From: Thioclava pacifica DSM 10166
GTDB taxonomy: Bacteria; Pseudomonadota; Alphaproteobacteria; Rhodobacterales; Rhodobacteraceae
Direction of reading: 5' to 3'
Assembly: GCF_000714535.1 (NCBI RefSeq)
Contig: NZ_AUND01000012.1
Span: forward strand, 1-64,000
DNA: 64,000 nucleotides
A program made the translations under genes and the position numbers. Under the pieces are notes generated by a model. That model did no database searches, was not told the DNA's origin, and saw only the letters and a program-made list of their open reading frames with translations. Positions 1-9,026 of this stretch are shown one piece after another; positions within the stretch are counted from its first letter, which is position 1; each line of letters starts with the position of its first letter.

Positions 1-23
1 CGTTCAAACTTTTCCTTTGCCAT
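1..23 (-). CDS. tuf: Elongation factor Tu, 5' end only
   Basis: Reading the minus strand from base 23 gives ATG followed by codons for MAKEKFER, the characteristic first residues of alphaproteobacterial EF-Tu (GTP-dependent carrier of aminoacyl-tRNA to the ribosome). The rest lies beyond the left edge. The gene would be divergent from the cytochrome P450 that starts at 190. Only eight codons are visible, so the call depends entirely on that signature. Many proteins begin MAKE, but the full octamer strongly favours Tuf. Confidence 0.6.
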
Positions 24-189
24 CTCGCAGGGCGCCTCTGGTTAGGGGGCCGCTTTGGCGCGGGCCCGAGTCAATATCGCGCGCTACCTATTGCGCTGGC
101 GGGGAAAAATCAAGCCCGGATTGCACGGTTTCACCGCCCCGCGAACGGTTTCATATTGGCCGTACGGGCGCCCATGCTACCTTTTCCGG

Positions 190-1563
190 ATGCAACGCTC
201 CGCCTCTGCCTCGCCGCGGGCCCTGCCCGCCCGCGCATCGCTCGCCGAAAAACCGCTCGGCATCCTGCCCAGCCTGCGGGCCGCGCGGCGCAATCTGCTT
301 GAAATCATTCCCGAATTAGCGACCCACGCGCCGATCATCTCGGGCAATACCGGGGCGCGCTGGCATATGGTGATGGACCCCGACAGTCTGCGCCATGTGC
401 TCAAGACCCGCGTTGAGGACTACCCCAAGTCGCTGGTCACCAAACTGATCCTCGGCCCCGCCGTCGGCGAGGGGCTGTTCGTCGCTGAAGGCGCAGAATG
501 GCGCTGGCAACGCCGCGCCGCGTCGCCTGTCTTTGCCGCGCGCAACATGGAAGCCCTCGCCCCGGTGATGCAGGCCGCCGCCGAAGCCTCGGCACGCCGG
601 ATCGAAGCGACGGCCGGAACCGGCCGCGCGATCGACCTGCATCAGGAGATGGTCGCGGCAACCTTCGAGGTGATCTCGGACGTGACCTTCTCGGGCGACG
701 AGGGGTTCGACCGCGCCGCGATCCATGCCGCGATCGACGCCTATATCGCGCAGACCGCCCGCGTTTCGATCCTTGATCTCTTCGCCCTGCCGGCATGGAT
801 TCCGCGCCCGCACCGGATGATCTCGGCTGGCGTGGTGCGCGATCTCAAGGCCCATGCGGATCGCGCCATCGAGGCGCGGCGCGCAGTGGGCGCCAAGGAC
901 GTGCCCGACCTTCTCGACCTGCTCGATCGCGCGCAGGACCCGGAAACAGGCCGCGAGATGAGCCCCGCCGAGCTGCGCGACAACCTGCTGACCTTCATCG
1001 TGGCCGGGCACGAGACGACGGCCCTGACGCTGGCCTGGGCGCTCTATCTGAGCGCCTTCGATCCGCAGGTGCAGGAGGCCGCGCGCGCTCAGGCGCAAGC
1101 GGTTCTGGGCGCGCGATCCACCACCGTCGCCGATCTCGAAAACCTGCCGCTGACCGCGCAGATCGTGAATGAAAGCCTGCGCCTCTACCCGCCCGCCGGG
1201 TTCCTCTCGCGCACCGCGCAGAAACCCGATCGGCTGCTGGGCCGCGAAATCCGCAAGGGTGACACGGTGATGCTGCCGATCTATGCGCTGCACCGCCACC
1301 ATGCGCTCTGGGACGACCCCGACGCCTTCCGCCCCGAGCGCTTCGCCAATCCGACCCATGACCGTTTCGCCTTCCTGCCCTTCGGCGCGGGCCCCCGGAT
1401 CTGCATCGGCGCGGGCTTCGCGCTGCAGGAGGCGCAGATCATCCTCGCCACGCTGCTCGCCCGGTTCCGTTTCACCGCCGTGCCCGGTCGTGCACCGGTG
1501 CCGGAAATGATCCTCACCACGCGTCCCAGAGGCGGTGTCTGGCTGACAGTGGAGCGCGCGTGA
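190..1563 (+). CDS. Cytochrome P450
   Basis: This 457-residue soluble bacterial P450 is a heme-thiolate monooxygenase that would take electrons from a ferredoxin or flavodoxin partner; none is encoded nearby. The hallmarks are all present: I-helix AGHETT at residues 272-277, K-helix ExxR in ESLRLYPP, a PERF-type meander (FRPERF), and the heme-binding loop FGAGPRICIG with the proximal cysteine at residue 405. The frame is open back to a TTG at 55, but the ATG at 190 gives a normal N-terminus; the upstream codons look like leader sequence. Substrate cannot be predicted; I infer a fatty acid or small-terpenoid type hydroxylase at most. It is convergent with parC across a repeat and a hairpin. 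Confidence 0.93.
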   Translation: MQRSASASPRALPARASLAEKPLGILPSLRAARRNLLEIIPELATHAPIISGNTGARWHMVMDPDSLRHVLKTRVEDYPKSLVTKLILGPAVGEGLFVAEGAEWRWQRRAASPVFAARNMEALAPVMQAAAEASARRIEATAGTGRAIDLHQEMVAATFEVISDVTFSGDEGFDRAAIHAAIDAYIAQTARVSILDLFALPAWIPRPHRMISAGVVRDLKAHADRAIEARRAVGAKDVPDLLDLLDRAQDPETGREMSPAELRDNLLTFIVAGHETTALTLAWALYLSAFDPQVQEAARAQAQAVLGARSTTVADLENLPLTAQIVNESLRLYPPAGFLSRTAQKPDRLLGREIRKGDTVMLPIYALHRHHALWDDPDAFRPERFANPTHDRFAFLPFGAGPRICIGAGFALQEAQIILATLLARFRFTAVPGRAPVPEMILTTRPRGGVWLTVERA

Positions 1564-1587
1564 ACAGACCGGGGAGAGGCCTAGCCT

Positions 1588-1651
1588 TTCCAACTGCTTG
1601 AAATATCCCGGGGGTGAATTGCCCGTCAGGGCAAGAGGGGGCAGCGCCCCC
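1588..1651 (+). repeat. Dispersed intergenic palindromic repeat, copy 1 (single arm)
   Basis: This unit begins TTCCAACTG, continues GAAATATCCCGGGGGTGA, and ends in the perfect hairpin GGGGGCAGCGCCCCC at 1637-1651. The same arrangement recurs as inverted pairs at 33719-33848 and 56179-56438. Here it sits between the convergent ends of the P450 and parC genes, so it probably acts as a transcription end or mRNA 3' structure; that role is inferred. Confidence 0.75.
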
Positions 1652-1660
1652 TTGCGGGTC

Positions 1661-1678
1661 GCCCGGCCAAGGCCGGGC
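1661..1678 (-). terminator. Stem-loop at the 3' end of parC
   Basis: GCCCGGCC and GGCCGGGC form a perfect 8-bp stem with a two-base AA spacer, 8-25 bases beyond the parC stop codon. There is no clear T-run on either side, so it may be a weak or Rho-assisted terminator, or an mRNA-protecting hairpin shared by the convergent genes. Confidence 0.45.
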
Positions 1679-1685
1679 GAGACCC

Positions 1686-3914
1686 TCAGGTGAAGGTGTT
1701 GTCGCGCGGGAAACCGCGCGGCGCCATCCGGCCCGCCGAGGCGCGCTTGGCCGTCCATTCGGCAAGGTCGAGCTCGGTGCGGGTACGGCCCGCCGGATCC
1801 TTCCAGCTCAGCCCATCGGCCAGCGTGAAGGTGGTGGCGTCAGACAGCCCGCCATCCTTGTATTTCTGTAGCCGCACGCCCTTGCCGCGCGCCATCTCGG
1901 GCAGCTCGTCGAGCGGGAAGACCAGCAGTTTGCGGTTCTGGCCGACGCAGGCGACCGTATCGCCCGCGATCTTCGCGCAGACGGTGGTCTTCGCGGCGCC
2001 CTTCATGTTGAGCACCTGCTTGCCCGAGCGGGTCTGCGCCACCAATTCCTCGCCGGGACAGACAAACCCGTCACCATCGGACGAGGCCAGCAGGTATTTC
2101 TCGCCCGCCTTGGGCACCAGCAGATGGGTAACCTCGGCCTCGTTGGGCAGGTCCACCATCAGCCGCAGCGGCTCGCCCATGCCGCGCCCGCCGGGCAGGT
2201 TCGCGCCCAGCACGGTGTAGGCGCGTCCGTTCGAGCCCATCGCCACGATCCGGTCGGTGGTCTCGGCATGCATGGCGAACATCGGCCCGTCGCCATCCTT
2301 GAACTTCACCTCGGCGTCGAGCGCATTGTGCCCCTTCATCGCGCGGATCCAGCCCATCTTCGACAGGATCACGGTGATCGGCTCGCGCTCGATCATCGCC
2401 TCGATCGGGACTTCCTCGACCTCGCCGGCCTCGGCGAAACCGGTGCGGCGCGCGCCACCTGCGGCATCACGGCCGAATTTCTTGTCGATCTCCTTCAGCT
2501 CGGAGCCGATCTTGCGCCATTGCAGCTTGTCGGAGGCGAGCAGGTCCTCGAGCCCCGCGCGTTCCTCGATCAGCGCATCGCGCTCGCGCTTCAGCTCCAT
2601 CTCCTCGAGCTTTCGCAAGGACCGCAGGCGCATGTTGAGGATTGCCTCGGCCTGCACATCCGACAGCTCGAACTCGGCCATCAGCATCGACTTCGGATCG
2701 TCCTCGTAACGGATGATCTCGATCACCCGGTCGAGATTGAGGAAGGCGATGATATAGCCTTCGAGCACTTCGAGACGCGCGTCGATCTTGTCCATCCGGT
2801 GCTGCGAGCGACGGATCAGCACCTCGCGGCGGTGATCGAGAAAGGCGCGCAGCACTTCCTTGAGCGAGCAGACCTTGGGCACCCGCCCATCGATCAGCAC
2901 GTTCATGTTGAGCGAGAAACGGATCTCCAGATCGGAGTTCTTGAACAGCATCCCCATCAGCATCTCGGGCTCGACCGTGCGGGTCTTGGGCTCGAGCACG
3001 ATACGGATATCATCAGCGCTCTCGTCACGCACATCGGCCAGAGCGGGCACCTTGCGGGTCTGGATGACCTCGGCGAGACGCTCGATCAGCTTGGATTTCT
3101 GCACCTGGTAGGGGATCTCGGTGACCACGATCTGCCATTGGCCGCGGCCCAGATCTTCCTTTTCCCACCGCGCGCGCAGACGGAACGCACCGCGCCCGGT
3201 GCGGTAAGCCTCGCGGATATTCTCGGGCGGCTCGACCAGCACGCCGCCGGTCGGGAAATCGGGGCCGGGAATATGCTCGACAAGCTCGTCATCACTGATG
3301 CCGGGCCGCTTGATCATCTCCAGCAGCGCCTCGACCAGCTCGCCGAGATTATGCGGCGGAATGTTCGTGGCCATACCGACCGCGATGCCGCTCGCGCCAT
3401 TGGCCAGCAGGTTCGGGAAGGCGGCGGGCAGCACGATCGGCTCTTCGAGCGTGCCGTCATAGTTCGGACGGTAATCGACCGCGTTCTCGGCCAGACCTTC
3501 GAGCAGCGATTCCGACGGATGTGCCAGACGCGCCTCGGTATATCGGCTCGCCGCCGGGTTATCACCGTCGATATTGCCGAAGTTGCCTTGGCCATCGACC
3601 AGCGGGTAACGCATCGCGAAATCCTGCGCGAGACGCGCCATCGCGTCATAGATCGCGGCATCACCATGCGGGTGATAGTTCCCCATCACATCGCCCGAGA
3701 TCTTCGCCGATTTCCGGAAGCCGCCAGTGGGCGACAGCTTCAGTTCGCGCATCGCATAAAGGATGCGCCGGTGCACCGGCTTCAGCCCGTCACGCGCATC
3801 GGGCAGCGCCCGGTGCATGATCGTCGAGAGCGCATAGGTCAGGTAGCGCTCGCCGATCGCACGGCTAAGAGGTTCGGAAGTGGTGGAGAGGGGGTTTTCG
3901 TCGTCACTGCTCAT
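1686..3914 (-). CDS. parC: DNA topoisomerase IV subunit A
   Basis: This 742-residue subunit performs DNA breakage and rejoining in the type IIA topoisomerase that unlinks daughter chromosomes; its partner ParE is not in the window. The N-terminal breakage domain contains the signatures [17 protein letters not shown] (about residues 39-55) and [10 protein letters not shown], with the active-site tyrosine at residue 125. The C-terminal beta-propeller begins after about residue 490. It is shorter than GyrA and lacks the GyrA-box, which favours ParC. In the quinolone-determining loop ([10 protein letters not shown]) the usual Ser is Ala86 and the usual Glu is Asp90. The start ATG at 3914 opens directly into [10 protein letters not shown]. 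It is divergent from the SH3 gene. Confidence 0.95.
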   Translation of the reverse strand: MSSDDENPLSTTSEPLSRAIGERYLTYALSTIMHRALPDARDGLKPVHRRILYAMRELKLSPTGGFRKSAKISGDVMGNYHPHGDAAIYDAMARLAQDFAMRYPLVDGQGNFGNIDGDNPAASRYTEARLAHPSESLLEGLAENAVDYRPNYDGTLEEPIVLPAAFPNLLANGASGIAVGMATNIPPHNLGELVEALLEMIKRPGISDDELVEHIPGPDFPTGGVLVEPPENIREAYRTGRGAFRLRARWEKEDLGRGQWQIVVTEIPYQVQKSKLIERLAEVIQTRKVPALADVRDESADDIRIVLEPKTRTVEPEMLMGMLFKNSDLEIRFSLNMNVLIDGRVPKVCSLKEVLRAFLDHRREVLIRRSQHRMDKIDARLEVLEGYIIAFLNLDRVIEIIRYEDDPKSMLMAEFELSDVQAEAILNMRLRSLRKLEEMELKRERDALIEERAGLEDLLASDKLQWRKIGSELKEIDKKFGRDAAGGARRTGFAEAGEVEEVPIEAMIEREPITVILSKMGWIRAMKGHNALDAEVKFKDGDGPMFAMHAETTDRIVAMGSNGRAYTVLGANLPGGRGMGEPLRLMVDLPNEAEVTHLLVPKAGEKYLLASSDGDGFVCPGEELVAQTRSGKQVLNMKGAAKTTVCAKIAGDTVACVGQNRKLLVFPLDELPEMARGKGVRLQKYKDGGLSDATTFTLADGLSWKDPAGRTRTELDLAEWTAKRASAGRMAPRGFPRDNTFT

Positions 3915-4080
3915 GAGTTTTTTCTACTGCCGCGCCCGATCACGGTCCAGCGGGAAACGCTTTCGGGGGAAATTCTCGGGAACTTTTCCCCTGCCGGGGG
4001 AATTCCCCCAGCGTAAGGACGAGAGAGACGTGATAAAATTTGAGTGATCCGAGTCTGTTACGGTCACGGGGGAGAGGAAA

Positions 4081-4584
4081 ATGGGGAAGCTGCTGATTAC
4101 GACCCTCGCGGGCATCTACGCGGTCATGGCGATCGGCGGGCGCGACCTGCCGACGGACGAGGTGCAGATGGCACAAGCCGCGCCCGCACCTCAGGAACAG
4201 GTTGCCCAGGCGGCAATCGATCCGCTCTACGATCCGACAAAGATCATCGCCCCCTCGACCAGCGCGCCGGTGGTTGAAAAGGCGGCCCTGATCACCCGTG
4301 TCACGCCCAAGGCGCGGATGCCCGGTCCGGCGCTCAAGCCCTCGCCCGAATACCGCACCCGCGAGAGCGCGCCTGAAATCGCAGGCGGCACGCTCTGGAA
4401 GGTTTCGGCCAATTCGCTCAACGTGCGCTCCGGGCCTTCGACCGGCAACAGCGCGGTCGACCGGATCCGTCGCGGCGAACAGGTACTGGTCGTGGCCGAG
4501 AAGAACGGCTGGGCGCATGTGAAAATCGAAGGCGACGGCATCGATGGCTGGGTCGCGAAACGCTATCTGACCCCGGCGAACTAA
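4081..4584 (+). CDS. Secreted or membrane-anchored SH3-domain protein
   Basis: This 167-residue protein has a short hydrophobic N-terminal segment (residues 3-20) that could be a signal peptide or anchor, a low-complexity Ala/Pro/Gln linker (about 25-100), and a C-terminal bacterial SH3 (SH3b) domain at about 105-163 with the typical LNVRSGPSTGNSAV, a V-L-V-V strand and a GWVAKRYL ending. SH3b domains usually bind peptidoglycan stem peptides, so a periplasmic cell-wall role is likely. A GGGGGAGAGG-like purine tract precedes the ATG. The gene stands alone and is followed by a strong terminator. Confidence 0.85.
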   Translation: MGKLLITTLAGIYAVMAIGGRDLPTDEVQMAQAAPAPQEQVAQAAIDPLYDPTKIIAPSTSAPVVEKAALITRVTPKARMPGPALKPSPEYRTRESAPEIAGGTLWKVSANSLNVRSGPSTGNSAVDRIRRGEQVLVVAEKNGWAHVKIEGDGIDGWVAKRYLTPAN

Positions 4585-4614
4585 GCGCCGCGCAATTGCT
4601 GAGCTGAGATCAGA

Positions 4615-4642
4615 CGGGCCCTTGAAACGGCCCGCTTTTTTT
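4615..4642 (+). terminator. Intrinsic terminator of the SH3 gene
   Basis: CGGGCC (4615-4620) pairs with GGCCCG (4629-4634) around an 8-base loop and is followed by C and seven T residues. It lies 31 bases after the SH3-protein stop codon. This is a textbook Rho-independent terminator. Confidence 0.85.
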
Positions 4643-4791
4643 GCCTTTTGCGCAACGCTGCGGAGGTGCAGCGCCACCGCGACACCCCTGACGCTTGCCT
4701 TTTCACCGCCGCCTTCATATCCCCGCCCAAAGCACGAATGCCGTCGCGCGCAGCGCAACAAGGGGCGACGGTCAGCAAGGGGCACGCGAGA

Positions 4792-5628
4792 ATGGCAAAG
4801 ACGATCCTGATCACCGGATGTTCCTCGGGCATCGGCTATGACGCGGCGCATGGGCTCAAGGCCGCCGGCTGGAAGGTCTTCGCCACCTGCCGGCGCGAGG
4901 AGGATTGCGAACGTCTGCGCTCCGAGGGGCTGACCTCCTTCCAGCTCGACGTGTCCGATCCCGACAGCATCGACGCGGGCTTCAACGAGGCATTGGCGCG
5001 CGGGCGTGGCCGTCTCGATGCACTTTACAACAACGCCGCCTTCGCTTGTCCCGGTGCGACCGAAGACATCCCGCCCGGCGCGCTGCGCGAGATTTTTGAA
5101 ACCAACCTCTTCGGTCTGCATGACCTGACGACCCGTGCGATCAAGGTGATGCGCGCGCAGGGCGACAATGGGGAAGGGCGCATCCTGCAATGCTCCTCGG
5201 TGCTGGGCTTCGTGGGCCTGCGCTGGCGCGGCGCCTATGTCTCGACCAAGTTCGCGCTCGAAGGTCTGACCGACGTTCTCCGCCTCGAGATGGCCGATAC
5301 CGGCATCAAGGTTGTCCTGATCCAGCCCGGCCCGATCACCTCGAACATCCGGGTCAACTCGATTCCGCCTTTCGAGAAATGGGTGAACTGGGAGGGCTCG
5401 GCCCGGCGCGCGCAATATGAAAACGGCCTGCTCAAGCGGCTTTACGAGAAACGAGAGCCCGACACGTTCGAGCTGCCCCCCTCCGAGGTGACCAAGGTGA
5501 TCCTCAAAGCGCTCGAGGCGCCCAGACCCAAGGCACGCTACAAGATCACCACGCCGACCAAGGCAATGAGCGTCGTGCGCCGTCTCCTTCCCGATCCGAT
5601 GCTCGACTGGGTGCTGCGCAAGGGCTGA
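4792..5628 (+). CDS. SDR family NAD(P)-dependent oxidoreductase
   Basis: This 278-residue classical short-chain dehydrogenase has the cofactor motif TGCSSGIG at residues 8-15, an NNA motif (YNNAAF) near residue 80, catalytic Ser136, and Tyr149-x3-Lys153 in AYVSTK. The extended C-terminus with an IQPGPITSNIR segment resembles the retinol-dehydrogenase or 17-beta-hydroxysteroid-like SDRs often annotated as SDR family oxidoreductase in Rhodobacterales. The cytosolic substrate is unknown. The frame is open upstream to 4648, but MAKTILITG at 4792 is the natural start of the Rossmann fold. It is probably the first gene of a run with the HIG1 protein and the adenosyltransferase. Confidence 0.9.
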   Translation: MAKTILITGCSSGIGYDAAHGLKAAGWKVFATCRREEDCERLRSEGLTSFQLDVSDPDSIDAGFNEALARGRGRLDALYNNAAFACPGATEDIPPGALREIFETNLFGLHDLTTRAIKVMRAQGDNGEGRILQCSSVLGFVGLRWRGAYVSTKFALEGLTDVLRLEMADTGIKVVLIQPGPITSNIRVNSIPPFEKWVNWEGSARRAQYENGLLKRLYEKREPDTFELPPSEVTKVILKALEAPRPKARYKITTPTKAMSVVRRLLPDPMLDWVLRKG

Positions 5629-5689
5629 AAAACCTTTCGCAATTTCGCTCGCTCCGGCTATGACTTGGTGCAAGAGGGAGAGGGAATGA

Positions 5690-5893
5690 ATGCGCAGCGA
5701 TCCGTTGTTCTATGTCGTGGCCGCGGCGAGTTTCGCGGTTTTGGTGATCCTGATGATCGGGATCGCGGGCTTCGGGCGCGGCGGTGATTTCAACAAGAAA
5801 CACGCCAACAAGCTGATGCGCCTGCGCATCGCCGCCCAGGCGGTCGCCATCGCGCTGATCTTGTTGTTCGTTTATCTGAGAAGAGGTGGCTGA
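5690..5893 (+). CDS. Small HIG1-type twin-transmembrane protein
   Basis: This 67-residue protein has two membrane helices (residues about 8-27 and 46-63) linked by a short charged loop containing GGDFNKKHANKLMRLRI. That matches the bacterial HIG1_N (hypoxia-induced) family, whose mitochondrial relatives associate with respiratory supercomplexes. The start ATG at 5690 follows GAGGGAGAGGG; another ATG four bases upstream is out of frame. Its TGA overlaps the ATG of the adenosyltransferase by one base, so the two are translationally coupled. Confidence 0.85.
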   Translation: MRSDPLFYVVAAASFAVLVILMIGIAGFGRGGDFNKKHANKLMRLRIAAQAVAIALILLFVYLRRGG

Positions 5894-6465
5894 TGGTCGT
5901 CCTGAATCGCATCTACACGCGCACCGGCGATGCCGGAGAGACCGCACTGTCGAACGGAACCCGCGTGGCCAAGCACTCTGCCCGCGTCGCCGCCTATGGC
6001 ACGGTCGATGAGCTCAATGCGACGCTCGGCATCGCGCGGCTGCATGCGGACGAGGCGCTGCAAAAACAGCTCTCGGTGATCCAGAATGATCTATTCGACC
6101 TGGGCGCCGATCTCGCGCGGCCCGACATGGAGCACGACCACGAAGCGGGCTATCCGGTGCTGCGCATGATCGAATCCCAAGTGACCCGGCTCGAGACCGA
6201 GATCGACGCGATGAACAAGAAGCTCGAACCGCTGCGCAGCTTCATCCTGCCCGGCGGCACGCCTCTGGCCGCCCATCTGCACATGTGCCGCACCGTCGCA
6301 CGCCGCGCCGAGCGCGAGGCCGTGGCGCTGGCCGCGATCGAGGGGGTGAACGAATGGGCGGTGAAATATCTCAACCGCCTGTCGGACTGGTTCTTCGTCG
6401 CCGCCCGGATCGCGAATGACGACGGCAAGGACGATGTGCTCTGGGTGCCGGGCGGCAGCCGGTAA
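5893..6465 (+). CDS. Cob(I)yrinic acid a,c-diamide adenosyltransferase, PduO type
   Basis: This 190-residue enzyme transfers the 5'-deoxyadenosyl group of ATP to cob(I)alamin, the last activation step for B12 enzymes. Family motifs are the N-terminal ATP-binding TRTGDAGET (residues 9-17), YGTVDELNA, the central FILPGGTPLAAHLHMCRTVARRAER, and the C-terminal NRLSDWFFVAAR. Length and motifs match single-domain PduO/CobO-type ATR rather than CobA. It overlaps the preceding HIG1 gene in a TGATG arrangement. The 237 bases that follow up to the ABC operon contain no gene I can support. Confidence 0.94.
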   Translation: MVVLNRIYTRTGDAGETALSNGTRVAKHSARVAAYGTVDELNATLGIARLHADEALQKQLSVIQNDLFDLGADLARPDMEHDHEAGYPVLRMIESQVTRLETEIDAMNKKLEPLRSFILPGGTPLAAHLHMCRTVARRAEREAVALAAIEGVNEWAVKYLNRLSDWFFVAARIANDDGKDDVLWVPGGSR

Positions 6466-6702
6466 GCCTCTTTGGCTCGGGCGACCAGCCCGGGCCGCGC
6501 CCGTCCGGCCTTCGCGAAGCTCAGGCGTTCGTCGGGGTGTCCTTCCACTGGAAGGCCACCCTCTCCCGGCTCACCCCTCCCCGTGGGAGGGCGCATTGGC
6601 GATGTCATCGCGGGCATGCAGGTCATTCGGGCTTTCGAGATAAAGCGCAGACCACAAGCGTCGCGACGCGCCCACCCGAGGGTCAGGCGCGCCCCTCATC
6701 GC

Positions 6703-7749
6703 TCATCTCACCGCCAGCCCATCCTTGTCGAAGAACACCAGCCGGTCGGCCTCGAAGGCCAGCCCCGCCACGTCGCCGGGGCGCAGATGCGTATCGCCCG
6801 CCACCCGCACGTTCACCGGCCCCAGAGGCCCGCAATCGAACAGGATGAACGTATCCGCGCCGAGAAACTCGACCACATCCACGCGCCCGTCGCATTGGCC
6901 CTCACCCTCGGGGACCAGCGCAATATGCTCGGGCCGGATGCCCAGCTGCGTGGCCGTGCCCGCCGCACAGGCCCCGCCGCGCCCGCCTTCAAGGCTGTAG
7001 CTTCCGCTCGCCGAGGAACAGGGCATCACGTTCATCTTCGGCGAGCCGATGAACTGCGCCACGAACAGGTTCGCCGGGTTCTCGTAGAGCTCCCGCGGCG
7101 TGCCGACCTGCGCGATCTTGCCGTATTCCAGCACCACGATCCGATCCGCCAGCGTCATCGCCTCGACCTGATCGTGGGTTACGTAGATCATCGTGCGCTT
7201 GAGATTGCGATGCAGTCGCGCGATCTCCAGCCGCATCTCGACCCGCAAAGCCGCATCGAGGTTCGACAGCGGCTCGTCGAACAGGAACGCCGTCGGATCG
7301 CGCACGATCGAGCGCCCGATCGCAACGCGCTGACGCTGCCCGCCCGAGAGATCCTTGGGCCGCCGGTCCAGATAGGGTTCGAGCTTCAGGATCTCGGCGG
7401 CCGCATCGACCTTGGCGCGCCACTCGGCCTCCTTCACCCCGGCCATCTTCAGCGAGAAGCCCATATTCTCGGCCACCGACATATGCGGATAAAGCGCATA
7501 AGACTGGAACACCATCGTCAGCCCGCGCTTCGAAGGCGGCTGATCGGTCACGTCCTTGCCGTCGATCTCGATCGCCCCGCGCGACGTGTCCTCAAGCCCT
7601 CCGATCATCCGCAGAAGCGTGGATTTCCCGCAGCCAGAAGGTCCGACAAAGACGACGAATTCCCCATCCGCGATCTCGAGGTCGATCCCCTTGATGACCT
7701 GCACCTCGCCGAACCATTTCTCGACGCCCTTTAGCGTGATCGCACCCAT
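6703..7749 (-). CDS. Sugar ABC transporter ATP-binding protein (UgpC/MalK/AglK type)
   Basis: This 348-residue cytoplasmic ATPase energises the two permeases encoded upstream in the same operon. Visible motifs are Walker [10 protein letters not shown] (about residue 36), the Q-loop, signature [14 protein letters not shown], Walker [13 protein letters not shown]-loop VTHDQ, and a C-terminal TOBE region (IRPEHIALV) typical of the CUT1 family. It is the last gene of the LacI-regulated operon, with one base between its start and the hydrolase stop. Gene order regulator-binding protein-permease-permease-hydrolase-ATPase resembles the rhizobial alpha-glucoside agl operon, but the substrate here is probably different because of the hydrolase. 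Confidence 0.94.
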   Translation of the reverse strand: MGAITLKGVEKWFGEVQVIKGIDLEIADGEFVVFVGPSGCGKSTLLRMIGGLEDTSRGAIEIDGKDVTDQPPSKRGLTMVFQSYALYPHMSVAENMGFSLKMAGVKEAEWRAKVDAAAEILKLEPYLDRRPKDLSGGQRQRVAIGRSIVRDPTAFLFDEPLSNLDAALRVEMRLEIARLHRNLKRTMIYVTHDQVEAMTLADRIVVLEYGKIAQVGTPRELYENPANLFVAQFIGSPKMNVMPCSSASGSYSLEGGRGGACAAGTATQLGIRPEHIALVPEGEGQCDGRVDVVEFLGADTFILFDCGPLGPVNVRVAGDTHLRPGDVAGLAFEADRLVFFDKDGLAVR

Positions 7750-7750
7750 C

Positions 7751-9022
7751 TCACCCCTCCTTCCCGGCCCAGGCGAGCCAGACCGCCGCCGTCCAGGTAA
7801 ACGCCTTTCCGCCCGCGGCCTCGCCGGTCATCGGGTCGAAATATTCCACGAAACCGTATTTCGCGATGACCTCCTGCGTGCGCTGGCGAACCTCCTCGCC
7901 AAGCGCGATCCCGGCCTCGCTCGCCCCTTCGCCGATCATCATGTTCATCATCGCCCAGGTCGGCCCGCGCCAGTAGCGCTTGGCATCGAACCGCGGATCG
8001 AAGGGCGCGAGCGAAGGAACGCCATAGGGCGCGGCATCCAGAACGCGGCGCAGATGTCTTTCCATCTCGGGGGCGCTTACGCCGCCGAACCAGCACAGGA
8101 AGGAAGCATTGGTCAGCGCGTTCGACCAGATGCCGTTGTTGCAGTTATAGCTGTCGAAGAAGCCCATGCCCGGGTTCCAGAGCGCCTTCGCACCCTCCTC
8201 CAGCGCAGCGATCTGATCTTCCAGACCGCCTGTGTCGAGCCCCAGCTGATCGCCTGCGATGAGCAGCTCGCGCAGCCCCCGCAGCAAGATGAAATGCATC
8301 GTCGGATCGGCCACTCGGAACGGGTTGCCTTCCGCCATCGCCGCATCGTCCCAGCCCAGCCGCTTGCCGCGCTGCACCAGCCAGATATAGCGGTCGTAAT
8401 CGTATTTCGTCGGCCGCATCGAGGCGTCGACATGCTGGGTGTCGCGGCGTTCGTAGTAGCCCACCCCCTGCGGGTCGACCCCCTCCATCGCATCATCCCA
8501 GTCCGGCGCATTGTCGCGACCCGACTCCCATGGGTGAATGACGAAGATCGCGCCCTTCTCATCGCGCCGCCAGCGCAGGAACCACTCCGCCCAGGCCCGC
8601 ATCTTCGGGAAAAGCGCGCGGAACCGCTCGGCCCCGAAATCGGGATCCTGACGCAGCAGGCGCGGCGCGAAACTCAGCGCGACCGGCGGCTGGGTAATCC
8701 CCGAGGACGCGATCGGCCCATGGCACCCCCAGACATCGGGCCCCGGAAAATAGCCCGGATCGGGCTTGTGGAACAGGATATGCGGGACCATCCCGCTCTC
8801 CCACTGCCCGGTGAAGAGCGTCTCGATCTCGGCCCAGGCCCGGTTCAGATCGAACCGCGCGAAGCCAAGCGCGGCAAAGGCGCTGTCCCAGTTCCACTGG
8901 TAGGGATAAAGCCCCGCCGTCGGCACGGTATAGCCGCCCCGGTCATTGGCGATCAGGATCGCGCGCGCAGCCTCGTCGCGCTCTGAGAATACCGCCTCGG
9001 GCGGCAAGGTATCGGTCATCAT
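7751..9022 (-). CDS. GH63-like hydrolase (MGH1/glucosylglycerate hydrolase type)
   Basis: This 423-residue (alpha/alpha)6-barrel glycoside hydrolase has no signal peptide and so is cytoplasmic. The motif [15 protein letters not shown] carries the predicted general acid Asp170, and [14 protein letters not shown] carries the predicted base Glu393. [14 protein letters not shown] and [14 protein letters not shown] match the substrate-pocket blocks of mannosylglycerate and glucosylglycerate hydrolases. These enzymes split compatible-solute glycosides into sugar and glycerate; trehalase-like or related alpha-glucosidase activity is the main alternative. The position between the permease and ATPase genes indicates that the imported glycoside is hydrolysed inside the cell. 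Family assignment is good; substrate is inferred. Confidence 0.82.
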   Translation of the reverse strand: MMTDTLPPEAVFSERDEAARAILIANDRGGYTVPTAGLYPYQWNWDSAFAALGFARFDLNRAWAEIETLFTGQWESGMVPHILFHKPDPGYFPGPDVWGCHGPIASSGITQPPVALSFAPRLLRQDPDFGAERFRALFPKMRAWAEWFLRWRRDEKGAIFVIHPWESGRDNAPDWDDAMEGVDPQGVGYYERRDTQHVDASMRPTKYDYDRYIWLVQRGKRLGWDDAAMAEGNPFRVADPTMHFILLRGLRELLIAGDQLGLDTGGLEDQIAALEEGAKALWNPGMGFFDSYNCNNGIWSNALTNASFLCWFGGVSAPEMERHLRRVLDAAPYGVPSLAPFDPRFDAKRYWRGPTWAMMNMMIGEGASEAGIALGEEVRQRTQEVIAKYGFVEYFDPMTGEAAGGKAFTWTAAVWLAWAGKEG

Positions 9023-9026
9023 CGTG

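Noticed and set aside
2124-4016. Long open frame antisense to parC
   Set aside because: Same shadow effect of high-GC codon usage; composition is unlike a real protein.
3940-5673. Long minus-strand frame across the SH3 and SDR genes
   Set aside because: The plus-strand genes have clear domains, motifs and a terminator; the antisense frame has none.
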